Positions 45,834 to 55,678 are shown, counted from the stretch's first letter. The stretch: 64,000 nt of DNA from Thalassotalea sp. HSM 43 (GCF_004752005.1 NZ_CP038493.1:1052302-1116301); one strand, 5' to 3'. Made by a program: numbers and translations. The notes: generated from the letters alone by a model not told the origin.

Positions 45834-47261
45834 TTAATCTTCTAAGCGTATGGTATTTATTATCTCGGTAGTCGAAACACCATCTTCAAAATTCAACACC
45901 ATGACCTCGCCACCGTTTTCAATCACCTCTGCACCGCCGGCGATATCTTCAACTTTATAATCGCCACCTTTGACTAAAATGTCCGGCAATAAATTGGCAA
46001 TCAAACGTTGTGGTGTATCTTCACTAAACTTAACCACCCAATCGACGGCACCTAAACCTGCCAGCACCGCCATGCGACGATCAAGAGGGTTAACCGGGCG
46101 ACCATTGCCTTTTAAACGTTTAACCGAATCATCATCGTTTACCGCCACAATCAGTCGATCGCCTAATTTCGCCGCATTGGCTAAATAGCTTACATGACCG
46201 GCATGAAGAATATCAAAACAGCCATTGGTCATAACCACTTTTTCAGAACGTTTTTGCGCCTGTTCAATGATCATCTTTAACTGACTTTCGGTGACCACAC
46301 CGTTGCCACTTTCTTGACCTGACATCAGTGCCTGTGCGATTTCAACTTCGCTCACCGTTGAGGTACCTAGCTTACCAACAACAACGCCAGCGGCAATGTT
46401 GGCCAACGCACTTGCTTCACAAAATGAGCTGCCTGCGGCAACCGATAATGCAAGTGTGGCGATCACCGTATCACCGGCACCGGTAACGTCATACACTTCT
46501 TTGGCTTGGGTAGGAATATGTAACTCGTCCTGATCAGGTCGAATTAAGGTCATGCCCTTTTCAGAACGAGTGACAAGTAAGGCTTGTAAATCGAGATCTT
46601 TTAACAGCTGCTGCCCCTTGGCAACAATGTCATTTTCATCTTTACATGGGCCAACAACGCCTTCAAATTCACTCATATTTGGCGTGATAAGCGTCGCGCC
46701 ACGGTATTTGCTAAAGTCCGATCCTTTAGGATCTACTAACACAGGGACGTTATTTTGCTTTGCAATTTGGATCAGGCTTTGCACATCAGACAATGTGCCT
46801 TTGTCGTAATCCGACAGTAACAGCAAATGATGCTGACGAATATTTTCGCTAACCAGTTCATTTAAGTCTTGTTTATTCAAGCCGTGTAATGACTGCTCAA
46901 AGTCGAGGCGAATCAATTGTTGATTACGGCTTAATACACGCAGTTTAGTGATGGTTGGTACGTCAGCTGATTGCGAGAAATTACATATTACATCCATCGC
47001 CGACAAGCTGGTATCTAGGGCGCTAGCCACTTCGTCTTGACCGGTAATGCCCGACAAGGTTACTTGACCACCGAGTGAGGCAATATTTAGCGCCACATTG
47101 GCCGCGCCACCGGGTCTATCTTCTCGACCATCAATCTTTACCACAGGAACCGGCGCTTCCGGAGAAATGCGTCCTGTAGGTCCTGACCAGTAGCGATCAA
47201 GCATGACATCGCCAACAACTAAAACTCTGGCCTGACTAAAATTAGGAATATCTACTTTCAT
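45834..47261 (-). CDS. hldE: Bifunctional heptose-7-phosphate kinase / heptose-1-phosphate adenylyltransferase
   Basis: 475 residues from ATG 47261, the length of E. coli HldE (477); the longer frame to 47351 is not supported. The N-terminal PfkB kinase domain (1-320) shows [11 protein letters not shown] and DVTGAGDTV (about residues 258-266). The C-terminal nucleotidyltransferase domain has [16 protein letters not shown] with the HxGH motif (about 352-357). It makes ADP-heptose for LPS core synthesis. Conserved neighbours glnE and ygiF follow in the usual order, but lpxL and a seven-gene block are interposed. Confidence 0.96.
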   Translation of the reverse strand: MKVDIPNFSQARVLVVGDVMLDRYWSGPTGRISPEAPVPVVKIDGREDRPGGAANVALNIASLGGQVTLSGITGQDEVASALDTSLSAMDVICNFSQSADVPTITKLRVLSRNQQLIRLDFEQSLHGLNKQDLNELVSENIRQHHLLLLSDYDKGTLSDVQSLIQIAKQNNVPVLVDPKGSDFSKYRGATLITPNMSEFEGVVGPCKDENDIVAKGQQLLKDLDLQALLVTRSEKGMTLIRPDQDELHIPTQAKEVYDVTGAGDTVIATLALSVAAGSSFCEASALANIAAGVVVGKLGTSTVSEVEIAQALMSGQESGNGVVTESQLKMIIEQAQKRSEKVVMTNGCFDILHAGHVSYLANAAKLGDRLIVAVNDDDSVKRLKGNGRPVNPLDRRMAVLAGLGAVDWVVKFSEDTPQRLIANLLPDILVKGGDYKVEDIAGGAEVIENGGEVMVLNFEDGVSTTEIINTIRLED

Positions 47262-47441
47262 ACCTGTTTCCAAAATGGGTATAATTAGCGTTTGTTGCGT
47301 TCGCTGTGTATTGATCGCGTTGTTTGCGTTAAATTTCGCACGCTTTAACACGTTCGCAGACGTTAATTATCTGCCTTTACGGCAATTATTGCTGTTATTA
47401 GGTATAGTGTATCATAAGCTTTTCGATGAGTTGACCAAACC

Positions 47442-48377
47442 TTGAGTAAAAACAAATCATTACAAACCCAATTCAAGGCAAGTTTCCTGCTTCCCAAATA
47501 TTGGCCAACTTGGCTAGGCGTTTTTATCCTGTATAGCATTTCCTGGCTACCTTATCGTTTACAAATGATGATGGGCGCCCTGCTCGGCCGCGGCATGATG
47601 AAACTTGGCGGCACTCGCCTAAAAATAGCACAAAAAAATATTGCCACCTGCTTTCCCGAACTATCCGCAAAGCAACAACAACAGATGTTGGTGCAAAACT
47701 TTGAAAATACCGGCCGTGCGTTATTTGAAACCGGCATTGGTTGGTGGTGGCCAGATTGGCGCTTAAAGCGCAAAATTCACGTGGTAGGCGAAGATGTTCT
47801 GCGCAATGCTCAGCAGCAAGGTACTGGCGTGTTATTGTTAGCCATGCATAACTTATGTCTTGAAGCCTGTGCTCGTGGCATTGGTTTTGTGCAACCTACA
47901 GTTGTTTTCTATCGTCCAAATCACAATGAATTAATGGAGTACTTCCAACACGCAGGTCGTGATCGCTCGAATAAATACATGCTTGATAAATCCGATGTGC
48001 TGGGTATGAAAGAAGCCCTAGCCGATGGCGAGGTGGTGATCTATTTACCGGATCAAGATTATGGCCGCAAGCGTTCCATCTTTGTGCCATATTTTGGCGT
48101 TGAAAAAGTCGCCAGCACCATAGGCACGATGATATTTGCCAAGCAACCCGGTGTGCAAACCATTATGGGCATTCCGTCGCGAAAAGCCGATGGCAGCGGC
48201 TACATCATTGAATTTGTCGGTGGATTTGAAGATTTTCCAAGCGGTGATGACGAAGCCGATATCATCCATGTTAATCAGCAGTTAGAAAAAGCCATCCGCA
48301 AGCACCCAGAACAATACATGTGGTTGCACCGTCGTTTTAAAACTCGGCCAAATAGAAGCGACCCGAAGTTTTATTAA
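47442..48377 (+). CDS. lpxL: Lipid A lauroyl-type acyltransferase
   Basis: 311 residues with a TTG start (47442); no ATG lies near the expected N-terminus, and the ribosome site is weak. An N-terminal membrane helix (WPTWLGVFILYSISWLPY) precedes the catalytic HX4E motif HNLCLE (about residue 132). The family text YRPN (about 155) and the C-terminal EQYMWLHRRFKTRP match LpxL closely. It adds a secondary acyl chain to Kdo2-lipid A at the inner membrane. It is divergent from hldE, which makes the heptose precursor for the same LPS. Confidence 0.92.
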   Translation: MSKNKSLQTQFKASFLLPKYWPTWLGVFILYSISWLPYRLQMMMGALLGRGMMKLGGTRLKIAQKNIATCFPELSAKQQQQMLVQNFENTGRALFETGIGWWWPDWRLKRKIHVVGEDVLRNAQQQGTGVLLLAMHNLCLEACARGIGFVQPTVVFYRPNHNELMEYFQHAGRDRSNKYMLDKSDVLGMKEALADGEVVIYLPDQDYGRKRSIFVPYFGVEKVASTIGTMIFAKQPGVQTIMGIPSRKADGSGYIIEFVGGFEDFPSGDDEADIIHVNQQLEKAIRKHPEQYMWLHRRFKTRPNRSDPKFY

Positions 48378-48398
48378 GCGGCAATATTTACAACACAT

Positions 48399-48429
48399 AA
48401 AAAAAACGGACGTAGCGTCCGTTTTTTTT
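48399..48429. terminator. Bidirectional terminator between lpxL and glnE
   Basis: Arms AACGGACG and CGTCCGTT around a three-base loop, with A and T runs on both sides, serve the convergent genes. Confidence 0.9.
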
Positions 48430-48443
48430 ATGCATCCATAGCA

Positions 48444-51323
48444 CTAATTTTCGTCGCCATGGCAGAGCAAGTATTTCTGCCAGCAGCGTTTGACTAGGTC
48501 TCTTGGTACGGTGAAAGCATCATCGGCAACCAACGACGGTTGGTTTTGCAAGGTCAACGCATGGCCTTGATCGCGCAGCGCACAATACCCTTCAATCAAA
48601 CCGTTGGCCTCATCGTCGCTGATAAGCTGTGCAGCGGCCAAGGATTCGAACATACGCACATTATCTGAATACGCCGTCAGACTTGGGTGATTATGGCTGA
48701 AATTCAAAATTAAAAATTGCGCTAAAAATTCAATATCGGCCAAGCCGCCACTACCTTGTTTGAGATCCATTAACTGCGCCGTACTTTTATCGAGATGATC
48801 GCGCATTTTACGGCGCATGTTAATGACATCTGTAGCCAAGTTTTTACTGTCTCGCGCCAACGTTAAAATATCATGGCGGATTTGCTTAAAGCGATGTTCA
48901 AGTGCCGTATCTCCGCAGACAAAACGCGCCCGAATTAACGCTTGATGCTCCCAGGTCCAGGCATCTTTTTGTTGATAATGTGCAAACGTATCGATATGCA
49001 CCACCATCAACCCCGAATTACCGGAAGGCCTTAGGCGCATGTCGACCTCATACAAAATGCCACTGGCAGTCCGCGTATTGAATAAATGCATAATACGCTG
49101 TGCCAATTTTAAGTAAAACTGCGTTGACGCTATCGACTTGTCACCACTGGTGACATCATTGGCATCACATTGATGCACAAACACCAAATCTAAATCTGAA
49201 CTGTAGCTCAGCTCTAAGCCACCTAATTTGCCGTAACCAAATACCGCAAATTTTTTGTCATCACTGCCCAATGTCGCATTTGGTTGACCATAACGGTGCA
49301 CCATTTGTTGCCACGCAATATTCACCACAGTTGCAATGCTCGCCTCAGCAATGGCGGTTAAATGATCACTGACTTGCATCACAGGTAAAATACCGGTGAT
49401 ATCTGCAGCGGCTATTTTAAGTTGTTTCGCTTGCTTAAATTGGCGTAATCCTTCCATCTGATTTTCTAAATCATCTTCTGGAATACGCATCATTTGCTCA
49501 ATCATCATTTGCTGATAATCGTCAAGCTTTGGAACGGCAAACAATAACTTAGGGTCTATCAACTCATCGAGTAGTAATGGGTATTTCGATAAATACTCAC
49601 CTATCCATGCACTGGCTCGGCATAACGACAACAACTGATTAAAAGCTGGCGGGTTTTCCAGTAATAATTCTAGGTAAACGGTTCGAGTGACAATTTTGCT
49701 TAAAACTTGCAACACCCGCTGTAGAGATATTAACGGTTGCGCTTCGCTCTCGAGCAGTTGCAATAACACCGGCATTAATTTATCGAGAATAAGGCGACCG
49801 CGACTCCCCAAACTGCGCTTAGCAACTTCGGCGCGAAAGTGCTGCAACGCCTGATACATCTCTTTTGCTGGCCAGTTTGCTTGATAACTGGCGATATATT
49901 CGCACGCTTGCTCATCTTGCCAGTTCGCTTGCCACAGGGTTTGCCAATGCTCTTGTGTTGATTCGCTAGCGCTGCTCTCTTCACCAATGAGTAATGAAAA
50001 CTCGGCGTTTACTGCCTGCATATGTTGCTTGCAGCTGTGCATGAAATCGTCCCAGTTTTGAAAGCCCAGCACATAACACAAGCGCTGACGATTATGCTCT
50101 TCAACCGGTAATTGTTGGGTTTGCTGGTCGTTAAATGCCTGAATGGCGTTTTCACTGCGACGCAAAAACTCATAGGCATGGCGTAATTGTGCGGCTGACT
50201 CACTGCTGATGCATTCAACCTCCACCAATAATTGCAATGCTGTTAACAAGTTACGTTGTTGAAGTTGCTTGATACGACCGCCACGAATCAACTGAAAAAC
50301 CTGAACAATAAATTCAATTTCGCGAATACCACCAATACCGAGCTTAATATTATCGCCAAGTTGTCGCCGTCTTGCCTCTTGCGCGATCATCAGTTTCATC
50401 TGTCGTAAGCTTTCAATCACACTAAAATCAATATAACGGCGATAGACAAATGGACGTAACATGGCGCTTAGTTGTCCGTGATATGGGCTATCCCCTATCA
50501 AGCGCGCTTTTAACATTGCGTAGCGCTCCCAATCACGCCCTTGCTCTTGGTAGTAGCTTTCCATTGCTGCAAAACTCAGCACCAAAGGACCGCTGTCACC
50601 AAACGGTCGCAATCGCATATCGACACGATAGACAAAACCATCAAGGGTAACTTGATCAAGAGCGGCAATAAGTTTTTGCCCTAAACGGGTGAAAAATGTC
50701 TGATTATCGAGACTGCGTCGTCCGCCTTGTGTTTCACCATTTTCGGGGAAACAAAATATCAAATCGATATCCGATGAAAAATTCAATTCTTTGCCGCCCA
50801 ACTTACCCATACCGTAAATCAGCAGCGGTTGCGGTTCACCGGCACGATTAACGGGCGTGCCCCAAAGTTGCTGACAATACTTGCTAAGCCATTGATTGGC
50901 GCCATCTATAAGCGCGTCAGCGAGATGTGATAAGTTATAAAGACTCGATGGCAATGGTGCATCGAGGCATAGATCGGCATAGGCAATGGCCGACATATAC
51001 AGGTTGCGTAAATCCCTTAGCTGTTTGTGTAGTTCTGCTTCGGTGGTGCAGGCGTTTAATTGTTGAGCTACCTCGGCCTTAATATCAACCTTAGCCATAA
51101 ACTCAGCACCAAGTTGAGCTATCACCTTGATAATCCATTGTGGACGGCGTAAAAAATTCTCCGTTAGAAAATCACTGAGTGCGAACGCTTTTTTTAGCTG
51201 GCTTATTTGCGCATCATTAAGTTGTTGCACGACTTCTGCCGCGGTTTCATTGAGCCGACGGTATGCACTTTCTTGTTTGCTGACTAAGGATTCAGGTAAA
51301 GCAGGTTGAGCTGGTTCACTCAT
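48444..51323 (-). CDS. glnE: Bifunctional glutamine synthetase adenylyltransferase/deadenylase
   Basis: 959 residues (E. coli 946). Two nucleotidyltransferase domains are clear: GMGKLGGKELNFSSDIDLIF (about residues 170-189) in the N-terminal deadenylase half and GYGKLGGLELSYSSDLDLVF (about 690-709) in the C-terminal adenylylating half. It controls glutamine synthetase activity by adding or removing AMP in response to PII. The helical regulatory region lies between. Order and orientation relative to hldE and ygiF are as in enterobacteria, but both gaps hold inserted genes. Confidence 0.97.
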   Translation of the reverse strand: MSEPAQPALPESLVSKQESAYRRLNETAAEVVQQLNDAQISQLKKAFALSDFLTENFLRRPQWIIKVIAQLGAEFMAKVDIKAEVAQQLNACTTEAELHKQLRDLRNLYMSAIAYADLCLDAPLPSSLYNLSHLADALIDGANQWLSKYCQQLWGTPVNRAGEPQPLLIYGMGKLGGKELNFSSDIDLIFCFPENGETQGGRRSLDNQTFFTRLGQKLIAALDQVTLDGFVYRVDMRLRPFGDSGPLVLSFAAMESYYQEQGRDWERYAMLKARLIGDSPYHGQLSAMLRPFVYRRYIDFSVIESLRQMKLMIAQEARRRQLGDNIKLGIGGIREIEFIVQVFQLIRGGRIKQLQQRNLLTALQLLVEVECISSESAAQLRHAYEFLRRSENAIQAFNDQQTQQLPVEEHNRQRLCYVLGFQNWDDFMHSCKQHMQAVNAEFSLLIGEESSASESTQEHWQTLWQANWQDEQACEYIASYQANWPAKEMYQALQHFRAEVAKRSLGSRGRLILDKLMPVLLQLLESEAQPLISLQRVLQVLSKIVTRTVYLELLLENPPAFNQLLSLCRASAWIGEYLSKYPLLLDELIDPKLLFAVPKLDDYQQMMIEQMMRIPEDDLENQMEGLRQFKQAKQLKIAAADITGILPVMQVSDHLTAIAEASIATVVNIAWQQMVHRYGQPNATLGSDDKKFAVFGYGKLGGLELSYSSDLDLVFVHQCDANDVTSGDKSIASTQFYLKLAQRIMHLFNTRTASGILYEVDMRLRPSGNSGLMVVHIDTFAHYQQKDAWTWEHQALIRARFVCGDTALEHRFKQIRHDILTLARDSKNLATDVINMRRKMRDHLDKSTAQLMDLKQGSGGLADIEFLAQFLILNFSHNHPSLTAYSDNVRMFESLAAAQLISDDEANGLIEGYCALRDQGHALTLQNQPSLVADDAFTVPRDLVKRCWQKYLLCHGDEN

Positions 51324-51413
51324 ATTTATATTCTCTGTTGATTTGGTTCAACTCTTTGCCTAAAGTAACGACACCCAAGGTGTCTACACAACACTTTGTT
51401 ACATCTAACATTG

Positions 51414-51426
51414 GACATATTATGTC
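51414..51426. promoter_or_regulatory. 13-bp palindrome at the first promoter of the PspA-type operon
   Basis: GACATATTATGTC is a perfect palindrome about a central T. It overlaps a -35-like TTGGAC (51412-51417), with TAAGCT 17 bp downstream as a possible -10. The same 13 bases occur twice before the DUF2170 gene in this operon, so it is a likely operator for a dedicated regulator. Confidence 0.7.
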
Positions 51427-51450
51427 ATGCGATGTAAGCTATTTAGCATT

Positions 51451-51466
51451 GGTCATTATAATGACC
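51451..51466. promoter_or_regulatory. Perfect 16-bp palindrome before the lipoprotein gene
   Basis: GGTCATTATAATGACC is a perfect palindrome, framed on each side by AGCATT. It lies 28 bp before the start codon, about where the transcript would begin if the promoter at 51412-51440 is right. It is a possible second operator with a sequence different from the 13-bp site. Confidence 0.55.
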
Positions 51467-51494
51467 TTAGCATTAAAAAGGGAAATTAGACGTA

Positions 51495-52460
51495 ATGCCG
51501 TACCTAAAAACCTTAATCCTTGCAGCGGTTTTATTCATTGCCGGTTGCGGGGATCCTTACGTTGCCAAAATTGAAGACCAATTACCATTGGTAGAGAAAC
51601 GCCTGCAACAATTATCTTCCGCTTTGCAAAATGGTGAAATACGAAACGCCAACCTCATCAATCAATACGCCGACAAGCTCGCCACAAGCAATCCCGACAT
51701 GAATCAGTTGATTGACGAATTTCGCAAAGATGCCACTGTTCAAGGGCCTATGTATCTGGCGTTATTGCAACGATTAGACACCGTTAAAAATCAAGGCACT
51801 ATGTTTGCTAGTGATCAGGTTCGCTACGAAGAGCTGGTCAATATCTATCAAGCCGCCGACAAAGTATTGTACTCAGATGCACTTAGCGACCCGCTTAACG
51901 TATTAGCCGATATGTCTAATGGCGAGTTACCTCGTGTCAATGCGATGAGTAAATCCGACGAGTTAGCGGCTAACAATGCGCAAGATTTTGGTGTTGGTTC
52001 GCAACTGGTCGGCAATCCATCTTATGGCCAATGGCAAACCGATAACTCCGGCATGTCGTTTTGGCAATGGTATGGCATGTATGCCATGTTCAGTTCATTA
52101 AGCGATCGTGTTTATTACAATCGCTGGGGGCGTAACCGTGGTTACAGTTATTACAACGATTATGGTCGCAGTCGTTACACCTCGCCAAGACAATATCGCA
52201 AGCAACAACAAGTTGAAACGCGTACACGCAAATCATTTACCAGTAAGGGCCAAACCTTTACCAGCACCTACAGTAAAAACCGTACCGGTTCTTCAGGGTT
52301 GTCACGCCAAAGCGTCAGTGCCCAACAAAGCAGTAAGTTCAGACAAAGCGGCTCAAAATCAAAATACGCGAAGAGCAACAGCAAATCTAAATACGCCAGT
52401 AATTCGAGCTTTCGAAACAGTAGAACAAAAACAACACGCAGTTTCAGACGCGGAAAATAA
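51495..52460 (+). CDS. Lipoprotein, first gene of the PspA-type operon
   Basis: 321 residues. The lipobox FIAGC places the lipidated Cys near residue 18. The N-terminal half is helical and polar, with coiled-coil character (about 25-145). A Tyr/Trp-rich middle (SFWQWYGMYAMFSSLSDRVYYNRWG, about 188-212) leads to a low-complexity basic tail rich in Ser, Lys, Arg and Tyr (about 225-321). I do not recognise the family. Asp follows the +2 Gly, so the sorting signal is not clear-cut. It starts the operon just downstream of the palindromes, and the DUF350 gene begins 11 bp after it. A structural role bridging membrane and wall is a guess. Confidence 0.75.
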   Translation: MPYLKTLILAAVLFIAGCGDPYVAKIEDQLPLVEKRLQQLSSALQNGEIRNANLINQYADKLATSNPDMNQLIDEFRKDATVQGPMYLALLQRLDTVKNQGTMFASDQVRYEELVNIYQAADKVLYSDALSDPLNVLADMSNGELPRVNAMSKSDELAANNAQDFGVGSQLVGNPSYGQWQTDNSGMSFWQWYGMYAMFSSLSDRVYYNRWGRNRGYSYYNDYGRSRYTSPRQYRKQQQVETRTRKSFTSKGQTFTSTYSKNRTGSSGLSRQSVSAQQSSKFRQSGSKSKYAKSNSKSKYASNSSFRNSRTKTTRSFRRGK

Positions 52461-52471
52461 CAGGAAATATA

Positions 52472-53374
52472 ATGAGTAACTTATTTAATATCACAGCGAT
52501 TAATCAGGAAATCCTGATCTTTTTAGCCATCGACGTTGCTGTGGCGATTGTGCTGTTAACCGCCATGCGTTTTATTTCTGGTGTGTCGGCAAAAGTAAAT
52601 ACCAAAGACGAACTCGCTAAAGAAGATAACTTCGCGTTTGGTATTTCCGTTGCAGGCTCTATTGCCGCACTGGGTATCGTTCTCTCTGGCGCCATCACCG
52701 GCGAAAGCGCACCAAGCTACCAGCTTGAAGCGATTGGCATGTTTGCTTACGGTTTATTCGGTTTGTTGTTGATCAAACTGGGTCGATTTGTGCACGATAA
52801 ACTGGCGCTAAACAAGCTCAATAAAATGGAGCAAATTCGCCAACGCAATATCACCGTCGGTATTGTCGATGCCGCCAGTGTCATCGCCACAGCTATCGTT
52901 ATTCGTGCCGTGCTGATATGGGTAGATGGTTTAAGCATCTACACTTTTGTTGCCATTTTCAGTGGTTTTATCGTATCCCAAGTTATGCTGGTACTGGTTA
53001 CTCGAATTCGTGAAACCCATTATGCGAGAAACAATCAACACGATTCTATGCAAGAGGCCTTCGTTGACGGTCAAATAGCCTTAGCATTGCGTTACAGCGG
53101 CCAGATTATTTCAACCGCTCTAGCGGTTACAGCCGCCAGTTATTTTTTAATTTATAGCCCAGAAACCATCATTGAAAACCTGCTGGGTTGGTTGGTGTTT
53201 GGTATGGCAATGACGGTATTGGTGTCACTACTGACCGGTTTTGCTAAACGCATCATCTTATTTGGTATCAATAGGTTTGAAGAAGTCGATCAACAACACA
53301 ATGTTGGTGTGGCAGCGATTGAAATGGCCATCAGCATCGCCATAGCGATGATCTTAACTGGTTTGATGGCATAG
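52472..53374 (+). CDS. DUF350 membrane protein with two DUF350 units (YjfL-like)
   Basis: 300 residues with about eight transmembrane helices, arranged as two DUF350 repeats (about 10-145 and 150-300). Family text is visible in EDNFAFGISVAGSIAALGIVLSGAI (about 47-71) and again in HNVGVAAIEMAISIAIAMILTG (about 276-297). E. coli YjfL is a single unit of about 130 residues, so this is a doubled form. YjfL is encoded with YjfI, YjfJ (PspA-like) and YjfK, the same partners as here. Function is not established; membrane-stress association follows from context. An AGGAAA site precedes the ATG. Confidence 0.88.
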   Translation: MSNLFNITAINQEILIFLAIDVAVAIVLLTAMRFISGVSAKVNTKDELAKEDNFAFGISVAGSIAALGIVLSGAITGESAPSYQLEAIGMFAYGLFGLLLIKLGRFVHDKLALNKLNKMEQIRQRNITVGIVDAASVIATAIVIRAVLIWVDGLSIYTFVAIFSGFIVSQVMLVLVTRIRETHYARNNQHDSMQEAFVDGQIALALRYSGQIISTALAVTAASYFLIYSPETIIENLLGWLVFGMAMTVLVSLLTGFAKRIILFGINRFEEVDQQHNVGVAAIEMAISIAIAMILTGLMA

Positions 53375-53387
53375 GCAGATATAACCT

Positions 53388-55127
53388 GTGAGCAACTCTT
53401 CAGGCATGTTGGCGGCGATGCAAAATCGTTTTGCGTCGCGGCTATTTTGGGACGATGTCCTGCTGATCCTAACCATGGCTGTCTTAGCCGGTTGCGGTCT
53501 GATTTACGAATATTTGTTGTCCCATTATGCGGGACGCGTACTGGGCATAATGGAAAGTACCATTTATGCCATGATAGGACTGATGATTGTCGCCATGGGT
53601 TTAGGCTCATTTGCGGCAAGAGCAATCAAAGATGCATTCCAAGGCTTTGTCGTATTGGAGTTGATCATTGGCTTGTTAGGCAGCGCCAGTATTCTTATTA
53701 TCGCCAGCCTCATCGGTTTTACCCAAATACTGCCACAAACCATCAGTGAACTGCTGGCATTACCTAATGACGCAATGCCAAGCGGCGGTTTGTTTAAACA
53801 ACTCACCGAGCTGGCGATGCAAACCCCCTACCTATTTGGTTTTGTCTTGGGTTTTTTCATTGGTATGGAAATTCCATTGGTCGCTCGTATCCGCGAACTA
53901 CAACATAAGCAGCACCTTGCGCATAATTTTGGCACCATGTACGGCGCCGATTATATTGGTGCTGGTATTGGTGCGGCAATTTGGGTCACGGTGTTATTGG
54001 CCATCGATATTTCCGAAGCCGCGGCACTGACCGCTTCACTAAACCTGCTCGCGGGCACGGTATTTATTTATCGATTCTGGCACAAATTAAGATTTAAAAA
54101 GTTATTGGTTGGCTTTCATGTACTGCTGCTGATGCTGATCATTGTGATTCACCAATACGGTGGTCAGTGGCTTAATAATATGAGCAACTTATTGTTCTTA
54201 GACAAGGTGGCTCACAGTCAAAAAACTCGCTATCAGCAACTGACATTCACTGAACGCAATATGGGCGGTAGTGAACCGGTGATTAACTTTTATCTCAATG
54301 CGCGTTTGCAATTCTCATCAAGTGATGAGTTTATCTACCACAGCTATTTGGTCACCCCAACACTCGCCGGCTCAGCTCGCCAAGAAAAGATCCTGATTGT
54401 TGGTGGTGGTGATGGCTTGGCATTGCGTGAGGTCTTAAAATGGCCTGTTAAAGAGGTCACTTTGATCGATTTAGATAAACAACTGGTCGATATATTTAGC
54501 CAACCAGAGCAGCATTTAGACGCATCACTAGCAAAACGTATCGAACAGTTAACCCAGGGCAGCTTGCGCGACAAGCGCGTTAATGTGATCAATGACGATG
54601 CTTACTTGTACATCGATACACTGTTAACCAGCGGCGAGGTATTCGACGCCATCATTATTGATTTACCGGACCCGAGTCACCCGGATTTAAATAAATTATA
54701 TTCGGTTAACTTTTACGCCCGAATCAAACAGCTGTTAGCGGGAGATGGTCTGATTACCATTCAATCGACCAGCCCATACCATGCGAAAAAGGCGTTTATC
54801 TCAATTGGTAAAACCGTTAAAGCGGCGGGATTTGCCAGCGTAGAACAATTGCATGATAACGTACCGAGCTTTGGTGAATGGGGTTGGACCATCGCCAGTA
54901 AGCAAGGCGCGTCGCCGCTGACTCGTTTACAGCAATTGCAGCAATTGCCCATAACTTCAGACTGGTTAAGCTTAGCCATGCTCGAAAGCGCGTTTATATT
55001 TCCTAAAAATTTCTACGCAGAAGCGGAACAGGTAAAAGTGAACTACTTAGGGTCGCATCAGGTCTACCAATATCATCAGCAAGCTTGGCAGTCGCAACAA
55101 GGTTTAAATAATGCCAGTTTGCAATAA
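53388..55127 (+). CDS. Membrane-anchored spermidine synthase-like aminopropyltransferase
   Basis: 579 residues. The GTG at 53388 is used; ATG codons at 53406 and 53418 are alternatives. The N-terminal part (about 20-260) has about seven transmembrane helices. The C-terminal domain is a Rossmann methyltransferase-like fold of the spermidine synthase family, with ILIVGGGDGLALREVLKW (about 335-352), LIDLDKQL, and DAIIIDLPDPSHPDLNKLYS (about 417-436) holding the acidic active-site region. The family transfers aminopropyl groups from decarboxylated SAM to a polyamine acceptor; membrane-fused members have no settled substrate. It lies 13 bp after the DUF350 gene. Enterobacterial yjf operons instead carry YjfC, a glutathionylspermidine-synthetase-like ATP-grasp, also polyamine-related. 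Confidence 0.87.
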   Translation: MSNSSGMLAAMQNRFASRLFWDDVLLILTMAVLAGCGLIYEYLLSHYAGRVLGIMESTIYAMIGLMIVAMGLGSFAARAIKDAFQGFVVLELIIGLLGSASILIIASLIGFTQILPQTISELLALPNDAMPSGGLFKQLTELAMQTPYLFGFVLGFFIGMEIPLVARIRELQHKQHLAHNFGTMYGADYIGAGIGAAIWVTVLLAIDISEAAALTASLNLLAGTVFIYRFWHKLRFKKLLVGFHVLLLMLIIVIHQYGGQWLNNMSNLLFLDKVAHSQKTRYQQLTFTERNMGGSEPVINFYLNARLQFSSSDEFIYHSYLVTPTLAGSARQEKILIVGGGDGLALREVLKWPVKEVTLIDLDKQLVDIFSQPEQHLDASLAKRIEQLTQGSLRDKRVNVINDDAYLYIDTLLTSGEVFDAIIIDLPDPSHPDLNKLYSVNFYARIKQLLAGDGLITIQSTSPYHAKKAFISIGKTVKAAGFASVEQLHDNVPSFGEWGWTIASKQGASPLTRLQQLQQLPITSDWLSLAMLESAFIFPKNFYAEAEQVKVNYLGSHQVYQYHQQAWQSQQGLNNASLQ

Positions 55128-55166
55128 GTGAACAAATGCAGTGTACAAATAGTTTAAAATTTTAAT

Positions 55167-55181
55167 TGACATATTATGTCA
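55167..55181. promoter_or_regulatory. Palindrome TGACATATTATGTCA at the internal promoter, copy 1
   Basis: The 13-bp core is identical to that at 51414 and is extended by one pair. It overlaps TTGACA (55166-55171); TAAAGT (55188-55193) 16 bp on could be the -10. Together with the copy 36 bp downstream it flanks the putative promoter of the DUF2170-PspA-DUF2491 half of the operon. Confidence 0.72.
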
Positions 55182-55203
55182 CCATGCTAAAGTTAGTATC
55201 GTT

Positions 55204-55216
55204 GACATATTATGTC
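55204..55216. promoter_or_regulatory. Palindrome GACATATTATGTC at the internal promoter, copy 2
   Basis: Identical to 51414-51426 and centred 36 bp from the copy at 55167-55181. It lies 31 bp before the DUF2170 start codon, so a repressor bound to both sites could cover the promoter. Confidence 0.7.
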
Positions 55217-55247
55217 GGACAGCAAAAAATGCAAAATGAGGATAATC

Positions 55248-55661
55248 ATGAACATTCATAAGATTGCCGATCACCTAAACGGACTTGGAGATGACTCGCT
55301 TACCGGATTAGGCTTTGACTGCCAACCGATTAGCGGGGACGTTGATGTATTGCAAATCACCATCAATGGGCGTGAAGAGTTACCCGTTTTCTTGTCGGTC
55401 ACTGAAGATCAAGTTTTATGCATCACCTACCTTTGGGGTGAAGACGAAGTAAAAGTAGAAAAACGAACTGAGATGTTAGAGGCAATGTTGGAAATGAGTA
55501 TTCCAATGCCACTATCTTCATTTTCGAAGATTGCAGACAAGTACGTCATATTTGGCGCCCTGTCTATTTCATCGGCGTTTGCCGATATCGAGCACGAACT
55601 AGCAGTGCTAAGTAATAATGCCATCGAAGTTATCGATGATATGGATGAATTTTTGGTGTAA
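55248..55661 (+). CDS. DUF2170 family protein (YjfI-like)
   Basis: 137 residues from ATG 55248, which has a GAGG site seven bases upstream (E. coli YjfI is about 133); an in-frame upstream ATG at 55212 lies inside the palindrome and is unlikely. It is cytoplasmic and acidic, with the family text LPVFLSVTEDQVLCITYLWGEDEV (about 46-69) and SIPMPLSSFSKI. The family is a companion of PspA-like proteins in yjf-type operons and has no settled activity. The pspA gene starts 17 bp after its stop. Confidence 0.87.
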   Translation: MNIHKIADHLNGLGDDSLTGLGFDCQPISGDVDVLQITINGREELPVFLSVTEDQVLCITYLWGEDEVKVEKRTEMLEAMLEMSIPMPLSSFSKIADKYVIFGALSISSAFADIEHELAVLSNNAIEVIDDMDEFLV

Positions 55662-55678
55662 ACCATAGCGGAGACATT

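Noticed and set aside
52108..52479. 123-codon alternative frame over the lipoprotein tail
   Set aside because: It is an out-of-frame reading of the low-complexity basic tail and overlaps the start of the DUF350 gene.
55128..55247. Operon break or separate unrelated operon before DUF2170
   Set aside because: There is a promoter-like region but no terminator, and the same palindrome as at the first promoter, so both halves look like one system.
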